Made by a program: the position numbers and the translations under genes. Positions 63,516-64,000 of a DNA stretch of 64,000 nt are shown piece after piece; within the stretch, counting starts at the first letter, position 1; the number at the start of each line of letters is the position of its first letter. The stretch covers positions 20,610,927 to 20,674,926 of the forward strand of contig JBCFYV010011135.1 in the NCBI GenBank assembly GCA_039000515.1. The letters are read 5' to 3'. The notes beneath the pieces were generated by a model. That model ran no database searches. It worked only from the letters and a program-made list of their open reading frames with translations, and was not told where the DNA came from. This stretch comes from Timema cristinae. Lineage: Eukaryota > Arthropoda > Insecta > Phasmatodea > Timematidae.

Positions 63516-64000
63516 TATTTATATCAAATATATAAATAAAACAAAACCATTGGAAGATTCAAATTAGTTGAAGTGCGCTTTCGACTAGAAAAAAATATTT
63601 CAAAGAATATTCACAAAGTGCCAATCACTGCAGTAAGGCCACGTGTTGTAAGACTGGGAAGTTATTTATAGGTGGGAAAACACTTAAAATATTACAAGGA
63701 TTCAAACCACAAATATACTGTCATCAATAAACTATTCAAAGTGATACTGAGTTTGCATCATATATTTTTAGGGTATGACATGAAACGAGACTGTAACTAT
63801 TGTTTAATCAAATTATATACTAAGGATCCCATTCAACTGGAATAGTAAACGGTATCCATTCCATAAAGGGCTATTTAACTTGATGCATACAAGTAAGGGA
63901 ATATTTATATCGACGCTATCAAGTTTGAAACTTGAGCCTAGCGGTAAACTCCTGGTAATCAGTGAGGGAACAAGTATTCCATCACAGGGCTTCACTAGTC
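63516..64000. other. Spacer to window end, nothing recognised
   Basis: The minus frame 63813-63995 has no recognised domain. No repeat family match within the window. Confidence 0.35.

Noticed and set aside
1..64000. Endogenous viral element or viral gene
   Set aside because: No capsid, protease, envelope or viral polymerase motif was seen; all RT fragments have non-LTR landmarks.
1..64000. Telomeric repeats or rRNA genes
   Set aside because: No TTAGG/TTAGGG-type arrays and no rRNA-like conserved blocks were seen on either strand.

Overview
The window looks like gene-poor, AT-rich chromosomal DNA from a metazoan, most likely an arthropod with a large, repeat-laden genome. The evidence is the density of degenerate non-LTR retrotransposons (LINEs) with arthropod-style architecture, tRNA-derived SINEs with (TAA)n tails, a Tc1/mariner-type DDE transposon relic and a Helitron-like element. 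There are no operons, ribosome binding sites or bacterial-style genes. I could not recognise one intact host gene. Nearly every supportable feature is a mobile-element relic or a repeat grown from one. The species assignment is inference. Family names used here (SINE-I to SINE-V, LINE-A, LINE-C, LINE-D, R1, R2) are local labels.

Layout. 0-7 kb: AT-rich DNA with SINE-II copies, a GC-richer block at 2.43-2.70 kb carrying a CRE-like inverted repeat, and another GC-richer block at 3.47-3.74 kb. 7.1-12.2 kb: three minus-strand fragments of the 3' coding end of one LINE family (LINE-C), one of which has grown into a 1.64-kb array of a 14-bp unit. 12.4-18.8 kb: two LINE-D 3' fragments, a near-perfect 88-bp-arm palindrome, SINE-I and SINE-III copies. 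19.7-20.2 kb: a Helitron-like element with clean ends. 23.4-29.9 kb: a decayed plus-strand LINE-A (PHD-finger ORF1, AP endonuclease, reverse transcriptase) split by a dead DDE transposon and a SINE-II. 34-45 kb: dense SINE territory, including an inverted SINE-I composite bounded by one target-site duplication. 47-51.3 kb: R1 repeats, nested SINE-II copies and a palindrome with arms of about 228 bp. 51.8-53.2 kb: a second LINE-C-derived minisatellite (46-bp unit, about 20 copies) with the remainder of the LINE next to it and SINE-I copies in and beside it. 53.4-64 kb: scattered SINE, R1, R2 and LINE-C remnants and one further tRNA-headed SINE.

How the pieces work together. Both minisatellites appear to come from adjacent parts of the same coding segment of LINE-C: the 14-bp unit from the codons for the GKRPVGRP-like motif, and the 46-bp unit from the following DW.ELAQDRDRW-like segment. 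Other LINE-C copies in the window carry short versions of the 46-bp repeat, so it looks like a built-in variable-number repeat of that LINE end. Separately, two SINE families with unrelated tRNA-like heads end in the same hairpin-forming tail (core ACCCGAACGGGT) followed by (TAA)n, as expected if both borrow one LINE replication machinery. Most TE copies are decayed. The best preserved are short-form SINE-I and SINE-II copies with intact target-site duplications.
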